A stretch of DNA of 64,000 nt from Trichomonas vaginalis G3. Its lineage: Eukaryota > Parabasalia > Trichomonadida > Trichomonadidae. Position 1 is the first letter of the stretch; each line of letters starts with the position of its first letter. The stretch spans positions 15,992,205-16,056,204 of the forward strand of contig NC_067206.1 of the NCBI RefSeq assembly GCF_026262505.1, in the 5' to 3' direction. The notes under the pieces are model-generated. The model was not told the origin of the DNA, did not search any database, and saw nothing but the letters and a program-made list of their open reading frames with translations. The translations under genes were made by a program, and so were the position numbers. This document shows positions 1 to 11,673 of the stretch, piece after piece.

Positions 1-1051
1 GTACTCCCTTTCCGGTCTCTCTGCTTTAAATTCACTTCCTAACTTTCTAAATCTTTGTCTATATATCATTACCACACTTACCCCATCTTTCGCACACCCA
101 TATAACCAATATGCACAAATAAAACACATATCTTACACATTCTTACACTTTGATGCAAATCAAATTCTTCACTCACAAATCTTATTTAACCATACGAATA
201 TCTCAACCATACTAGCAAAGACAAACCTTATCCATCCCTTAAATCTTAAACCTGTTTCCCCTAATCTCAAAATTTAATAGGTCATATAAACAGTCAACAC
301 CCGCAAAAAACGAATAGTTGCTCATTTACACAAGGTTAAGACAAATGCCGCTGTGAATATGGCTCCAGATATATCCAATGTCGAAAAACTATTTTCGGCA
401 GAAAAATTTGGAAATTTTTTGAACGATGGAAAAAAAATGGAAATGACCCTTGAGAGGTTGGGTCTGGAGCTTTAAGGATGAAATGTAAACTTCAGAATTT
501 CACCCTTTAAGGGGGTAAGTTTGAATAGTTTATAATTGTATAAAAAAATCGAGTTATCTTGATACTGTGGAAATATTTTTTGAATTATGATAAAGGATAT
601 TGATACAGCCTTAGCTAATGCATATATCCTAGTTATGCAGAGCTTGATAGCAATTCCAATATTTAAATAAATACTTTTCTATTTTTCATATTAAATATAT
701 ATCTAGTCCTTCATTTTTGATTTTAATGACATAAGACATTTGTATCAGTGATCTATAACTGAATAATAACAAATGTACCGGAGTACTTTTTTTGAATTTT
801 GAGTTAACTGTTAATTATATATTCAAAATATATTAGTCACTTTTCCCGAAACTAAAAGTGTATGAAAAATAGTGGCTAACGTATATGTCTTTCTCAAATC
901 ATTCTCTCTATGATTCATGAAATGTGCAAACTTGCTAGGAAAACTCTATTTAGTCCTTCAATTTTAGACATATAGCGATATCCATCTAGATTTTAATATA
1001 TCCCGAAAATCTTAACAATCGTATCAGACTAAATTTTTATATAAGATATTA
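1..1051. other. AT-rich sequence, no supportable gene
   Basis: Low-complexity AT-rich DNA with no long reading frame, no clear repeat array and no RNA gene signature. It leads into the transposase fragment that follows, but I see no in-frame continuation of that protein here. Confidence 0.5.
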
Positions 1052-1543
1052 TTGTCGAGATCAATTCAATTTTATTTCCATGTTTCAAAGATTAATACAA
1101 CTTTTGTTGCACAAAGAGCAATTAATGCATTAGGTTTTGCACCTTTTGCATTTTGGACCGATAATGGTCTCGAAAATTTTGGAGAATTTCAAAATTTTCT
1201 TGATCGAAATCAAATTGAACATATAACAATCACTCCATATTCGCCTCGCGAAAATGGAAAGGTCGAGGGTATATGGCCTGATATCGAAAAACACTCAAGT
1301 AGCGAGTCGGATGTTATAATTTGGATCAACTTTTACAACAACAAGCCACATTCGCAATTACCAAAGAACTTAAACACAAACACAAACTTTACTCCACGAG
1401 AATTCCTCATTCATGAAAAAAATAACTTTTGGAATCTCGTTGAAGACAAAGAAAATCCGAAATGGATCGTCGAACACGAAGAGCGCGACCTAAAAGAGGA
1501 TCTCGCTAACTTCAGAAGGAAAAATCGAAATACAAGACATTAA
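1052..1543 (+). pseudogene. C-terminal fragment of an rve-type (DDE) transposase
   Basis: About 163 codons are open, starting at a TTG rather than an ATG, so this is a remnant. It keeps the second catalytic Asp in a TDNG motif (FWTDNGLENFGEF) and the catalytic Glu in PYSPRENGKVE, with 34 residues between them. The first Asp and any N-terminal DNA-binding domain are absent. Downstream, the WP-IE, YNNKPH, LP and WIV signatures match the T1 transposase half at 3661-4165, so both belong to one group. This is a cut-and-paste DNA transposase of the integrase-like class (eukaryotic IS481/IS3-like groups are known from trichomonads), not a retroelement, because no reverse transcriptase or gag is nearby. 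Confidence 0.75.
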
Positions 1544-2324
1544 ATAATTTAATAAAAATTAATTTTTATATATTTAAAAGTTTTTTGAATAATCACATAA
1601 TACACATGCTAGAGAAATTGAATATTATGATTAAAATCTGTAAATGAGAGGCATATATTTATAATATATACCTCTTACCCTTTATTTGATATGTCAAACT
1701 CAATTTTTTCTTATTACATAATAATGTTTTGCATACTCAAATTTAATTATATAAAATTATATAACATTCATTCGTTTAAGAAATTTTTAACAAATCTCTA
1801 CATTTCTAAGTTTAAGGTTAAAGTTTTTTCCCGAATTTTCCCGCCATAAGTGTTACTTTTTCTGTCACTTTTTGTTGCCCATTTTGAGAGAGGGAATTTG
1901 ACTGCGTCAAATCCTCTTTTTCGTTTACGAGATTAGCACAATTATTTGATAATACACTTGAATTTTTAAGAACTTTGTTCCAAGTATCAGAACATTTCAA
2001 GTTCAACTGTCTACCTTATACTTGATGATCATAGTTCACGTTTATCATTTTGGGTATTTGAATAATTAATGTTACAAAACATCAATATTTTGATATTTCC
2101 TGCACATTGCATGCATGTTTTGCAACTATTTGATCAAGGTGTCGCATCATCATTAAAAAAATTAGAACAATATGATACGGTAGGGGCAATTGACATTTCA
2201 ACAATTAAGTATTATCGGCCATTGGACAAAAATCAATAAAAAGCAACATATAAAGCAAAAAATAAGAAGAACTGTGGGAAGGTACAAATCCTTGTTTCGC
2301 TAACAGGCAAATGTATTCAAATAT
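1544..2324. other. AT-rich spacer
   Basis: No gene can be supported. A short open stretch near 2150-2235 (reading LEQYDTVGAIDIST) could be a coding relic but matches nothing I recognise. Confidence 0.4.
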
Positions 2325-2560
2325 TTGTATACAACATTTTTGCCAGGTTCTGTTCAAGCTAAAGATATTCCAGAGTTAGAATGTGGAGAAGAAGAAGAGA
2401 GAAGCGAAGAAGAAAAGTGTGAAGAAGAAGAGAAGCACGAAGAAGAAAAATGTGAAGAAGAAGAGATATATGAAGAAGAAATTTTAGAATGTGATGACTA
2501 TGAAAGCCCATACGAAGAAGAAAGTTGTGAAGAAGATGAAATTGAAAAAAAATGTATTCC
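2325..2560 (+). pseudogene. Acidic C-terminal tail of a T1-type transposase
   Basis: The reading frame begins near LPGSVQAKDIPELECG and continues as a Glu-rich tail (EEEERSEEEK and similar). The T1 transposase half at 3661-4165 has the corresponding LPGSLMANEMPELQG followed by its own acidic tail, so this is the last part of a related copy in the opposite orientation. The catalytic core is missing. It is followed directly by the family's terminal inverted repeat. Confidence 0.65.
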
Positions 2561-2640
2561 GAATAAATGTCACTTTTCTATTTTGACATATAAAGTTGTC
2601 ACTTTTCTGTCAAACCGTTTTTATCATTTTCGTTTGCAAC
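2561..2640 (+). repeat. Terminal inverted repeat of a T1-type transposon (3' end)
   Basis: The sequence AATGTCACTTTTCTATTTTG, then GTTGTCACTTTTCTGTCAAA and a TTTTTATCATTTTCG end, is the inverted counterpart of 3568-3655 and matches 58575-58659. It lies directly after the acidic-tail coding relic, as expected for the downstream end of the element. Confidence 0.7.
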
Positions 2641-3567
2641 AGTCATAAGACGAAATGGTGGGAGTGAGGTGAAGTCAAAAAGTAACATATATTTGGCCGG
2701 CTAAATTCCCCTTTAGTTTACATGTCAAAATTACAATAAATTAATTATTTTGCTTAGCAATTAGCTATGTATTAAAACTAAAATTATTACTATTCAATTC
2801 TTTACATTCAAATATTAAACAATTCAAATTTAATAACAAAGATATTACAATAAATAAAAAAATGATTAAAAATGTCCCTGAAAATTTTCTGAAAGCTATC
2901 TCGTGTTTAGGTCTCAATTTTTTTTAGAAATAGAAAAAGATTGGATTTAACTTTCAAACATTATATATAGTTTTGTATATGGAAGCCTTTAAATACAAGT
3001 TAATGATATGGAGTTGTATTGCGAGGAAGAGGGAATCAAAGAAATTGACGAAGTTCCAGAATTTTATTCAACAATTCTTAATCAATTAACAAAAACTATA
3101 CCGAAACTTATCTTACCATCCAAATCAAATCACATTACATACGGAATAAACATTTAATCTTTTACCATTAAAATTATATTTATACGTTATTTAATTTTTT
3201 TACGTCTAAGTTACGTCTAATATAAAGTAACTATAGTTTACAAGCTAAGGAACAAATCAGCATTGAAACTAAAAAATGCTGAAATATTATAATAAATTGA
3301 AGAAATACTGTGATAGAATACCTAGTTATACTAGATACTATTATAATATGAATTTATTTGTATTGAATATCGATAATAAAAAATCGATGAAATATTAAAA
3401 TGAGAATAAATTAATAATGAGATTATAAATTAGAATTATTTCTCTTTTATATAAAATAAAAACTTAGTTCTATTTAAATTCGATAAAGAAGTACGAAAAA
3501 GTTGTATTATACGTATGATGTTGCCCGATGTTTGGTAACACTATTATAGAATATAAGCATATATGAT
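2641..3567. other. AT-rich spacer
   Basis: No reading frame, RNA gene or tandem repeat that I can support. It separates two oppositely oriented T1-type ends. Confidence 0.4.
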
Positions 3568-3655
3568 AGTGTTATATACGAAAACGATAAAAACGGTTTG
3601 ACAGAAAAAAGTGACAACTTTGCGTGTCAAAAATAGAAAAGTGACATTTTATTCG
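3568..3655 (-). repeat. T1 transposon terminal inverted repeat (3' end)
   Basis: The end starts GTTATATACGAAAACG and continues through GACAGAAAAAAGTGACAACT and an AAAAGTGACATTTTATTCG segment. The same sequence in the other orientation occurs at 2561-2640 and 58575-58659. It abuts the stop of the T1 transposase half on the minus strand. Confidence 0.7.
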
Positions 3656-3660
3656 TAATA

Positions 3661-4165
3661 TTAAAATGAATCATCATAATCTTCTTCATAAGGGTCTTCA
3701 TAATCTTCTTGATATTCTTCTTCATAATTTACTTCGTATTCTTCTTCATTACTATCTTCTTCTATTTCAACCGGATTCGCCTTATTTTCTTCTTCTTCAA
3801 CTTCCTCGCCTTCTTTTTCCCATTCATCTTCTTCGATTCCTTGAAGCTCTGGCATCTCATTGGCCATAAGTGAACCTGGAAGAAAATCTTGAGAGACTCC
3901 ATCCACAATCCATTTTGCCGGCATTCCCCTCTTCCAAATTGGATGTTTCTTCCACATTTCAGATGGGCTATAGTGAATTTGTTTTCCATTCACATAATGA
4001 GTTGGTAATGCTAGATGAGGTTTAGCATTATAGTACTCAACCCATTGTTGAATCTTTGCCCATGACAACTCTCTGCTCTCTATGTTAGGCCACAAGTGCT
4101 CGATTTTCCCATTTTGGTATGGACAATGGGGGACAATATATACATTATTGATCCCCGAACCCTCA
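3661..4165 (-). pseudogene. T1 transposase, C-terminal half
   Basis: Minus-strand reading gives [16 protein letters not shown], which holds the catalytic Glu of a DDE integrase-fold transposase. A conserved region (YYNAKPHLALP, PSEMW, AKWIVDG) and a long Glu/Asp/Tyr-rich acidic tail to the stop follow. The first two catalytic Asp residues are not here. They lie in the N-terminal half at 56028-57117, which stops at the same GAGGGTTCGG sequence with which this half begins. Adding the residues on each side would give the same second-Asp-to-Glu spacing as the fragment at 1052-1543. I infer one gene split by the 51.9-kb block. The phase at the junction is off by one base, so the gene was either already damaged or changed afterwards. 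Confidence 0.75.
4155..4165. repeat. Left copy of 11-bp direct repeat (candidate target-site duplication)
   Basis: CCGAACCCTCA occurs here and again at 56017-56027, each time at the point where the T1 transposase gene is cut. A duplication of 9-11 bp is typical of Mutator-like elements. Confidence 0.7.
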
Positions 4166-4198
4166 GAGTGTGGTAGAATTTACGAAAAAGTGACACTT
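4166..4198 (+). repeat. Left inverted end of the compound block
   Basis: Contains AGAATTTACGAAAAAGTGAC, the inverted partner of 55986-56016. Confidence 0.65.
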
Positions 4199-4253
4199 AA
4201 CCTTAAATTTCCAAACACTATTTTTGATTGTATTTTGTTATTTATATATTTAT

Positions 4254-4625
4254 ATATATATATTTATATATGTATATATTTATATATGTATATATTTATA
4301 TATGTATATATTTATATATGTATATATTTATATATGTATATATTTATATATGTATATATTTATATATGTATATATTTATTTATGTATATATTTATATATG
4401 TATATATTTATATATGTATATATTTATATATGTATATATTTATATATGTATATATTTATATATGTATATATTTATATATGTATATATTTATATATGTATA
4501 TATTTATATATGTATATATTTATATATGTATATATTTATATATGTATATATTTATATATGTATATATTTATATATGTATATATTTATATATGTATATATT
4601 TATATATGTATATATTTATATATGT
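4254..4625. repeat. 16-bp AT minisatellite (TATATATTTATATATG)n, left of E1
   Basis: About 23 nearly perfect tandem units. Because 16 is not a multiple of three and the unit lacks stops in one orientation, every forward frame stays open; these frames are not genes. The same unit borders both virus-like elements on both sides (29252-29332, 29933-29976 and 54330-54590). Confidence 0.95.
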
Positions 4626-4671
4626 AGGTCAGGTGAGTGGGGCTTCCAGGGGCTGCGCCCCTTCTAGCCCC
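4626..4671 (+). repeat. E1 left terminal inverted repeat, outer part
   Basis: AGGTCAGGTGAGTGGGGC is followed by a GC-rich self-complementary stretch (CCAGGGGCTGCGCCCC). The inverted partner lies at 29205-29251. This GC-rich block is the most distinctive composition change in the window and marks all four element ends. Confidence 0.85.
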
Positions 4672-4763
4672 TAAGAAACTAGAGGAGGAATGATACAAAG
4701 ACCAGATGAAAAAAATAAAAATATTATAATAAAATTAAATTTTTAGTCTTAAATTGTTTTTTT

Positions 4764-5969
4764 TTATTCGGTATATTCTGAATCTTGAATGTCTTGGAAA
4801 TTTTCTTCTTCTTCGCTCTCTGAGGTGAGGATTTCTTCGACTTCTTCTTCGACTTCTTCTTCTTCGCCATTGGGAGCAACAAATCCTGCAATGAAAACTT
4901 TGTATATACCTTCTTGAGGAGTCTCTATGATGAAAGTCGTATTGTTGAGGAAATGGAACTCGACATCTTGAACAAATTGGCAACTGCTGTGTGTGAATTT
5001 TGCAATTGTGAGAGGCTTTCCTTTATAGCCCTTGGGAAAGCTTGAGATAGTTACTGTTCCTCCATATGGAACTCTGGCAGGAATATCTAAAGCAACAGTT
5101 GTTATAACGTGGAAATTGTCTACGAATTGAGGCATAGGTTCAATGCAGTATAGTCGTTTTGACTGGTTGTCTTTTGTGTAGAAATATAAATAGAATGACC
5201 TTTCACCATGTTCATTCAATTCTTCCAAATAATTGTATGAATTTGGATATAAACGGACAAATTCAGCAACTTTAACTTCTTGTAAATGCTTCTGCAAGTT
5301 CTTTGGAAACAAGTGAATGAACTGGTCAATAGCTTGCAACGCTATGAGATTGGCAGTAACGGGTAAATATGAAGCAAACATGTCAACAAGTACGCCAGGG
5401 TCTTTGATTTCGTTTTCAAGTGGCTGAATGGCATCCATGACAGCTTGAAACATCTCGTTATAATCTCGATTGTCTTCTGAACCCCACTGTTCATTTAACT
5501 TATCTAACAATTCTAACCTTTTCTTTGCGTATTTTCTACGAACTTTCTCTGAAAGAGGAGTGTCGCTATCTTGTGTGTCTTGAATTTGAGACTTAAATTG
5601 TTTGCAAAAGGCGAGATATCGTGTTTGCGACCTAGTGGTCATTGCAGAATGTGTTTCTGTATGTTCGATTGGATGTGTTTCTGTATTTTCGGGTGGTTGT
5701 GTTTCTGTATGTTCGATTGGAGTCTGATTGGTATGAACTTCTTCTGAAAATGCTTCTGTTCCGATAGTTGTTGTTGCCTGACCTGTTGGCTGAGCTGTTT
5801 CTTTGTGCAAATGCATATTGTCCAACAATTTGTTTGCAATTGTATGAGGAAGTTGCTTTGGTATTATAGGAGGTCGTAAGGGTTTTGAGAATGGTGAGAC
5901 ATAAGTTGTAGGAACTTTAACTGCAGAGGTAGTCGAGGAATTGTTTGCGACACTTTTTCTTCCTTCCAT
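4764..5969 (-). CDS. 401-aa acidic-tailed protein, E1 only
   Basis: Unrecognised. The N-terminal 110 residues are Thr/Pro/Ser-rich with a short tandem repeat (EHTETQPP, ENTETHP, EHTETHS, about residues 86-108). A basic, helical stretch follows (about 115-165). Residues 200-370 are mixed and partly beta-like with aromatic residues (FYLYFYTKD, VEFHFLNNTTF). The last 30 residues are strongly acidic. The ATG at 5969 is preceded by an AT-rich promoter-like region with several CAACGG-type motifs. The gene lies between the outer and inner parts of the left inverted repeat, and E2 has no counterpart, so it is accessory cargo. A structural or host-interaction role is a guess. Confidence 0.7.
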   Translation of the reverse strand: MEGRKSVANNSSTTSAVKVPTTYVSPFSKPLRPPIIPKQLPHTIANKLLDNMHLHKETAQPTGQATTTIGTEAFSEEVHTNQTPIEHTETQPPENTETHPIEHTETHSAMTTRSQTRYLAFCKQFKSQIQDTQDSDTPLSEKVRRKYAKKRLELLDKLNEQWGSEDNRDYNEMFQAVMDAIQPLENEIKDPGVLVDMFASYLPVTANLIALQAIDQFIHLFPKNLQKHLQEVKVAEFVRLYPNSYNYLEELNEHGERSFYLYFYTKDNQSKRLYCIEPMPQFVDNFHVITTVALDIPARVPYGGTVTISSFPKGYKGKPLTIAKFTHSSCQFVQDVEFHFLNNTTFIIETPQEGIYKVFIAGFVAPNGEEEEVEEEVEEILTSESEEEENFQDIQDSEYTE

Positions 5970-6206
5970 TATGAAAAATAAACTTTTTTCAAATAAGAAA
6001 AGTTTGAAATAAACGTTTTGTCAACGGTAACCCCCTCTATTTTTTTATTTTATTGAAAAGTCTCCGTTGGCAAACCGTTCCATCTCAAATATTGAATGAA
6101 CTATAAACGTTTTTTGTTTTCTATATATACTTTTTTGTCCAACGGTAAAACTTTTTACACAACGGTTTTTGAGAGTCGTCGCCGTTGACTTTTTTGTAGA
6201 GCACTC
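5970..6206. promoter_or_regulatory. Upstream region with clustered CAACGGT motifs
   Basis: At least five copies of CAACGGT or its complement (near 6019, 6063, 6074, 6140, 6157 and 6180) lie within about 170 bp upstream of the 401-aa gene. YAACKG is the general Myb recognition core, and trichomonads have expanded Myb regulators, so a Myb-type control region is plausible. This rests on motif recurrence only. Confidence 0.4.
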
Positions 6207-6304
6207 AAAATAGTATAACTTTGTCCGGACAAGTAAGGGTCTATCGTCGCTACAGGAAAAGTTACAGGCGTTCCAAGGAAGTATACTTTGAGAAGACTTT
6301 CCCC
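6207..6304 (+). repeat. E1 left terminal inverted repeat, inner part
   Basis: AGTATAACTTTGTCCGGACA and the following 75 bases (to the TTTGAGAAG segment) recur inverted at 29096-29197 in E1 and 54176-54287 in E2. On the right side the inner and outer parts are contiguous; on the left they are separated by the 401-aa gene. Confidence 0.8.
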
Positions 6305-6429
6305 CTTATAGAATGAGATAGGACGGTTATTTTACAAAACTGACAACACTTTGACCGAGTAGTTTTTTGTGCTGAACAAAAAGTGTCATATAAACATCTG
6401 TCAAAAACCGCTTTTTAACTTCACTTAAA

Positions 6430-9400
6430 ATGCCACGTAAGCTACGTAAGAATATACGTAAGAGGAAGAGAGCATTGAAACATCCAATAGTAAAACTGAC
6501 ACCACAACAACAGTTGCAACAACAAATGATGAATGACCCCACTATGTTGCAACAAATGTCAAGCAACCCTATGCTTTTAAACCGAGTTTTGGTGCACAGA
6601 GTGGAGGTTTAAGAGCGGCACTTTTAGCGAAAATGGCAGGCTATGGTGGAGCTGCAGACGGAACAGCTTATAACCCTCAAAGTCAAATGAATTTGAGTTC
6701 ACTCAAAAATCAAATAACAGATGTCAAAAAGTCAAACATAGACATACAGAACAAATAAGTGAAAACGAAAAGAAACTAGAATATGACAGACACACAAAGA
6801 AACTCAATGAGTTAAACGTAGAGAAAAAGAAGAAAGAAGAACAACTGAAAGAACTAAGTACAGAGGAATATGCGAAAAAAGTGTCAGAAAAAGCAGCAGA
6901 AGTAGCAAAAATGGAACAAGATGTTATAAATTTGAAAAACCATACTACTCAATATAAAGTACTGAAAGATGAAGAGATAAAACAAAAAGCCCTGAAGACA
7001 TATATGGATAGCGATGAGTATAAAAAAGAAGTTGAAGCAAATGTAAAGGCAGAAAAACTTTTACAGTTGCAAAACCAAACCGTACAGTATGAAAACTTAG
7101 CACAAGAAAGTAAAAATAACGACGCAGCCATGCAAAAGGCAATGAAAAGCGCAGAATATATAAAAGCTAACAATGACTGGTTAGATGCCCAAGCCAACGC
7201 TAAAGCAGCCCAACTTATAGGGTCAATAAGGACAAAAATACAAGCGGATGAAGACAGTTCAAATGAAGCTTTAAAATGCTGACTTTAAGAACGCCTTCGA
7301 AGCTCTTCATAGTAAGGTGAAACTAGTGAACGACTTCTCATCTGGAAAGAAACTGAAGTCTGAAGGTTTCGACAAAGAGTTAAGAGAAGTAGCACAAAAT
7401 ATGACGAAAATAACAGATGCAGCAACGAGACAGGCAGTTCAAAGTGCCTATGACGCCGTTAGAGCAACTGTTGTGGAAAGTCAAGAAAAAGAGTTACAAC
7501 AGACCAAAACAGACCTAGTAAATGCTTTCTTAAAAACGAAAAGTCAGGTAGGACATTATGCTGCAGATGGAACATATGTGCCAGCTGGTGGAACTTATAT
7601 ACCAGCTGGTGGAACTTATATACTAGCTAGTGGAACTTATATACCACCAAACCCTCCAAGAGAAGCACCTGCACCAGGACTACCTAAAACATTTACATCG
7701 TCACATGGACACAGACACAGGCATGCACCAAAACCAACACAACAACCAACAGTTCAAAATCCAGCACAACAACAACACAAACAGAGCAAGGACATAAAAG
7801 AAGTAGAGAACAAGGAAACCAAGAATTCTTAAAAATGCTTAAGGAAGATTATGGTTACCCAGATACTCTTGACTTTAGTGACAGATATAAAGAAGCTATT
7901 AGAAAGTTCAAGGAAGGAAATACTGACCCGAACCTATTTAGCTTTATGGTTCAGCACCAAATGGGATATAATTTCAAACCTGGAAAATACAAGCTCGCTA
8001 AGGGATATGATTTAATAGCATATCATCCAAATGACATGATGAATTTACTCCGAGATATTTGGTGTCAGAGCTAAATGATAATTCAACTCTCTTCATGAAA
8101 CGCGTAAAAAATAGAGACGGAACGAAAGAAGAAAGGTTTATGAGTCCGGATGACTTAGAGGGAACTTGTTAAAAACGGTCTCGGAATATATGAAATGCCA
8201 GCAGATGAGGTACAAGAAACTCCACAGGAAGAAGTTCAGATACAACCAGACATGGAAGAAATAGTTCAGCAACAACAGCTAGAAGAGCCTGAAGGAAACG
8301 AACAAGTCCCTCCTTTGGAAACTAACTTCACAGAACTAGATGAAGATTTGGAACAGCCGAAAAATCTTGACCCTCAACAAGAGTATGAGGTGAATATGGA
8401 ATCTTTCCAAGAGTCTAAGAAAAATTCGGCTGACATAGTAGAAGAATATCGAAAAATGTTTGCCGACATACAAAAGACTCCAACATCAGATGAAAATATT
8501 CAGCATAGAATGGAAGTACTGAAAGAAAATGTACGCAAATACAATAATCCTTTTTACTTACGACCATATAACGTTCAATCTTTGGCTGAACTCGGTGAAA
8601 ATAAAAGGTTAAATTTCAACAAAACATATAGAAATGAAACATTGTTTAAAGTTCATTCAGAACCTAACCAATATGGAAACAAACCTACTTTTGTTTCTGC
8701 AGACTATGGAACTACAATGAGATGGGGTCATAAAGCTAATCCGGATAGGTGGTTCATAAACTTACAACCACAATTCCAAGAAGTTGTAGACGCAATGGAA
8801 GTGAATGGTGAACCAGATATAGCTGGTATTTTCAGCGCGGCTTTAATGCCATTGAAAGATATGAAAGATGCAGATATTTTGGACCAGTATGAAATGAACA
8901 TGGCTGATGGAAATATAACACCTGACGTTCTAGAACATTTATCTCAAAGAACTACACAGAACCATAGAGATGGTATATTTGGTGAAGAGTTTAGAAAGAA
9001 AGTTAGGGAGAGAGAAGGAAGAGAACCTATTGTACATGACCTTGCAAACGAAAGTTTGCAAAATGTCATAAAAACTTACTTTGCAGACAATGAACCGAGA
9101 AGGGATGAATATTTAAGAAAACTCAAATGGACAGTACCAAATGAAATGTTAGTATTGAAAAACATGTTCCTTGACAAAATAAAACCAACTACAGAAATAA
9201 ATGACGCAAGACTGAAACATTGGGTAAAAGCTTTCCCATTCACAAAAGATATTATTGGTAACATGGAAAGAAAACCAGAATGGCTACAAAAACATATATT
9301 TGGAAACGAGCTTATTCCATATGGACAAGCTCTGTTTGAAGAGCTTGAACCGGAAACTCAGGAAAGAGTCATGCAAACAATACGCGAAGACTCAAATACA

Positions 9401-9706
9401 AACTATGACAAAATCTTTCTAGGATATAGGTTACCTGAGATGGGCGACCAGAGCCCAAAGGCAAAAAGGACATGGGAAATTTACAACATACTAGGTGAAC
9501 ATGAGGCAAAGATGCAACAACTTGAAGCAGAGGGCAAGTTACCAAAAGCGACACCAAAGAAGAAGAGAAGAGTAGAACAAAGTGAAAGTAGTGAAGAAGT
9601 AACTTCATCTAGTGAAAGTAGTGGCAATGAAGGAAAAAGAAGAGTTAAAAACTCAGTCAGGAAGAAAGTAAAGCTTGGTCCACGTGGGTTCTATTATGAC
9701 ATATAA
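6430..9706 (+). pseudogene. Large coiled-coil / Gln-Pro-rich virion protein candidate (E1 copy, broken)
   Basis: The product starts with a very basic N-terminus (PRKLRKNIRKRKRALK). A Gln-rich stretch, a long charged coiled-coil region (Lys/Glu/Gln heptads), short GTYVPAGG-type repeats, a His-rich and PQ-rich linker, and a conserved C-terminal domain that ends in Lys/Ser-rich sequence and GPRGFYYD follow. The family is unknown to me. It lies immediately upstream of the major capsid gene (32 bp spacing), and the basic head, coiled coil and position suggest a core, scaffold or DNA-associated virion protein. The copy is broken in several places. Confidence 0.6.
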
Positions 9707-9738
9707 ATCCAACTATTCTATATTTTTACCCATATGAA

Positions 9739-11343
9739 ATGTACGCCGCTCAGAATATAACGCCAACAGTTTTGGATGCCATGAATGGAAATGTTTCCGA
9801 ATGGTATAACGAATGCGACAATGCCATTAGAAGGTCAGAAATAGTTCCTGGAACTTACGAATATACAACTGCTGTTTCTTATGGAAACGTAGGTGAGTTT
9901 GGAGAAGGTTCTTCAACAACAGTAGATATTGCTTGCGACAGGTTTCATATATTTCTATTGACAACTCATTCTTATACGTGGAACAAGACATTGAAATAAA
10001 ACCTTCTGCCAAGTTGTCTGACAAGAAAGGTTGCAATGGAATTTTCTATGTCGGATACCAATATGCTCCAGAAGTTTTCATGGGATATAAGATATATTCT
10101 AACTCTGACTTAGTTCAAACAGTAACATGGGCAAACTATGAATGGTTCGCTTTGAGAAACTCAGTACAACCACAAGCTAGAGAACAAAACAGACCAGTAT
10201 GCAACTATTGAGAAAATAAGAAGACTTGACCCTAACGTTCCAGGAGTTTATGTTAACCTTTCTGGACAAACTGCAGCAGCAGTAACCAAAGTAAAATTGA
10301 AACTTAGAGTTCCTTTTGTCATCTTTCCTCATCTTTCAGGTTTTTAAGATACTTGCCAAACTGGGCAGGAAAAATTCTATCGAACTTACTCCAAGCAAAA
10401 ATAACTTAGTCATTGCACCAACACAAGACCCATTCACTCTACAGACGTAAAGGGAGCAAATCAAACGTCATTCGCCGACTTTTGCAAAGACAAAGTTGAC
10501 TTAGACTTTGGTTTCTCAAACCTCAACACTGAAGTAAACTATTATTTCAATGCTGCTGGAACTGCTTGGACCCAGTTAAGTTCACATGCGAAAAATTTGA
10601 ATGCAAGAGAATAGAAAGCAGACTTGCAGTCTATATGTTGGACCCAGATATTTCAAATGCTTTAGCTGCCAAATATATTGCAGTTCCACTTATGTTCCTA
10701 TACACCAAATATCTGTCAAAGACTTTGCAGGTGAAGTTGGAAACCAAAGTGCTGACCCAGGTGCAAGAACAGATATTGCTTTAACAACTGCAATGAAACA
10801 TGCAGATACTATGTTTGTACTGTTCAGACGAACTATAAATGACTATTCTTGTTTCTACACCCCGGTATTAAATATCATATAAACATAGATGGCAAATATT
10901 ATCCAAGAGAAGAATATTCTACAGTTGAAGATATGAGGTCATACAACTTGACATTAGATGCTATGAACTTTAACAACAACTTCACAACAACCATTAACCC
11001 TGAAATGCAAAGTTCTATTATGCCATATGTGAAAGTATGGACTCATACAGGAGGTCAAAAACTCAATATACAAATGGAGACCGTTCAAACTTTTGGCTTG
11101 GCATTCCATTTGCTGACTCAGAAGACTTTATGGGTGGTATTTCAACTGTTGTACTGTACAAATACAATATACTGGTGACAGAGACGGTCCAGATGAACTG
11201 AAAGCAAAGAAGTTTACAAAACCAATAGCACTTTTCACGGAAGATGCTCTTTTTGAAGATTTCGTTCGATGAAACCTGCTGGGGCTCCTCAGATTGGCAT
11301 AACGACAGCTTCCATCGAGCAGATTTTGGCAGCAGGTCAGTAA
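9739..11343 (+). pseudogene. Major capsid protein (double jelly-roll type), E1 copy, broken
   Basis: Same gene as 34251-35855 in E2, where the features are described. The E1 copy has several breaks. It starts at ATG 9739 after a short AT-rich gap, and its 3' end overlaps the convergent minus-strand gene at 11235-11655. Confidence 0.7.
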
Positions 11344-11655
11344 GTTGTTCTTGAACTGACTTCTCTCCATCAAATATTGACAGTACGCCAGTTTTGACAT
11401 AAAATTGTATTATAAACTTACCTTTAGAAATATCTGTAAGTTTTGTTGTTATATTTTTGTCTGCTTCAAGAACTTTCACCATTTCGGTTATACCAACTTT
11501 CTTTGCTTTATGAAAATATTTTGGTTCAGCAAAGACTGCTATTCTATAACATTTACCATTGTTTGTATAAAGAACTATTCTGTCAATGTATTTGTATTGT
11601 TTGTGTGTGTAAACTTTGTTCTGCTTCAATTCGAAGAGATATCGAATACGTCCAT
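11235..11655 (-). pseudogene. Small convergent gene beside the capsid gene (E1 copy, broken)
   Basis: Counterpart of 35749-36168 in E2. The N-terminal part (VYTHKQYKYIDRIVLYTN) is clear. It runs against the major capsid gene and overlaps its end. No family recognised. Confidence 0.6.
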
Positions 11656-11673
11656 CTTTTTATTCTAAGTAAA

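Noticed and set aside
1818-2006. 62-codon minus-strand frame
   Set aside because: Short, no homology and no start context; looks like chance in AT-rich DNA.
4082-4674. Long overlapping frames of Tyr/Ile/Met/Cys residues in three frames
   Set aside because: Produced by the 16-bp minisatellite, which lacks stops in all forward frames. The same applies to 54348-54595.
4764-5969. Retroviral-like gag for the 401-aa protein
   Set aside because: No zinc knuckle or capsid major-homology pattern; location in the terminal repeat of E1 and acidic tail do not support it.
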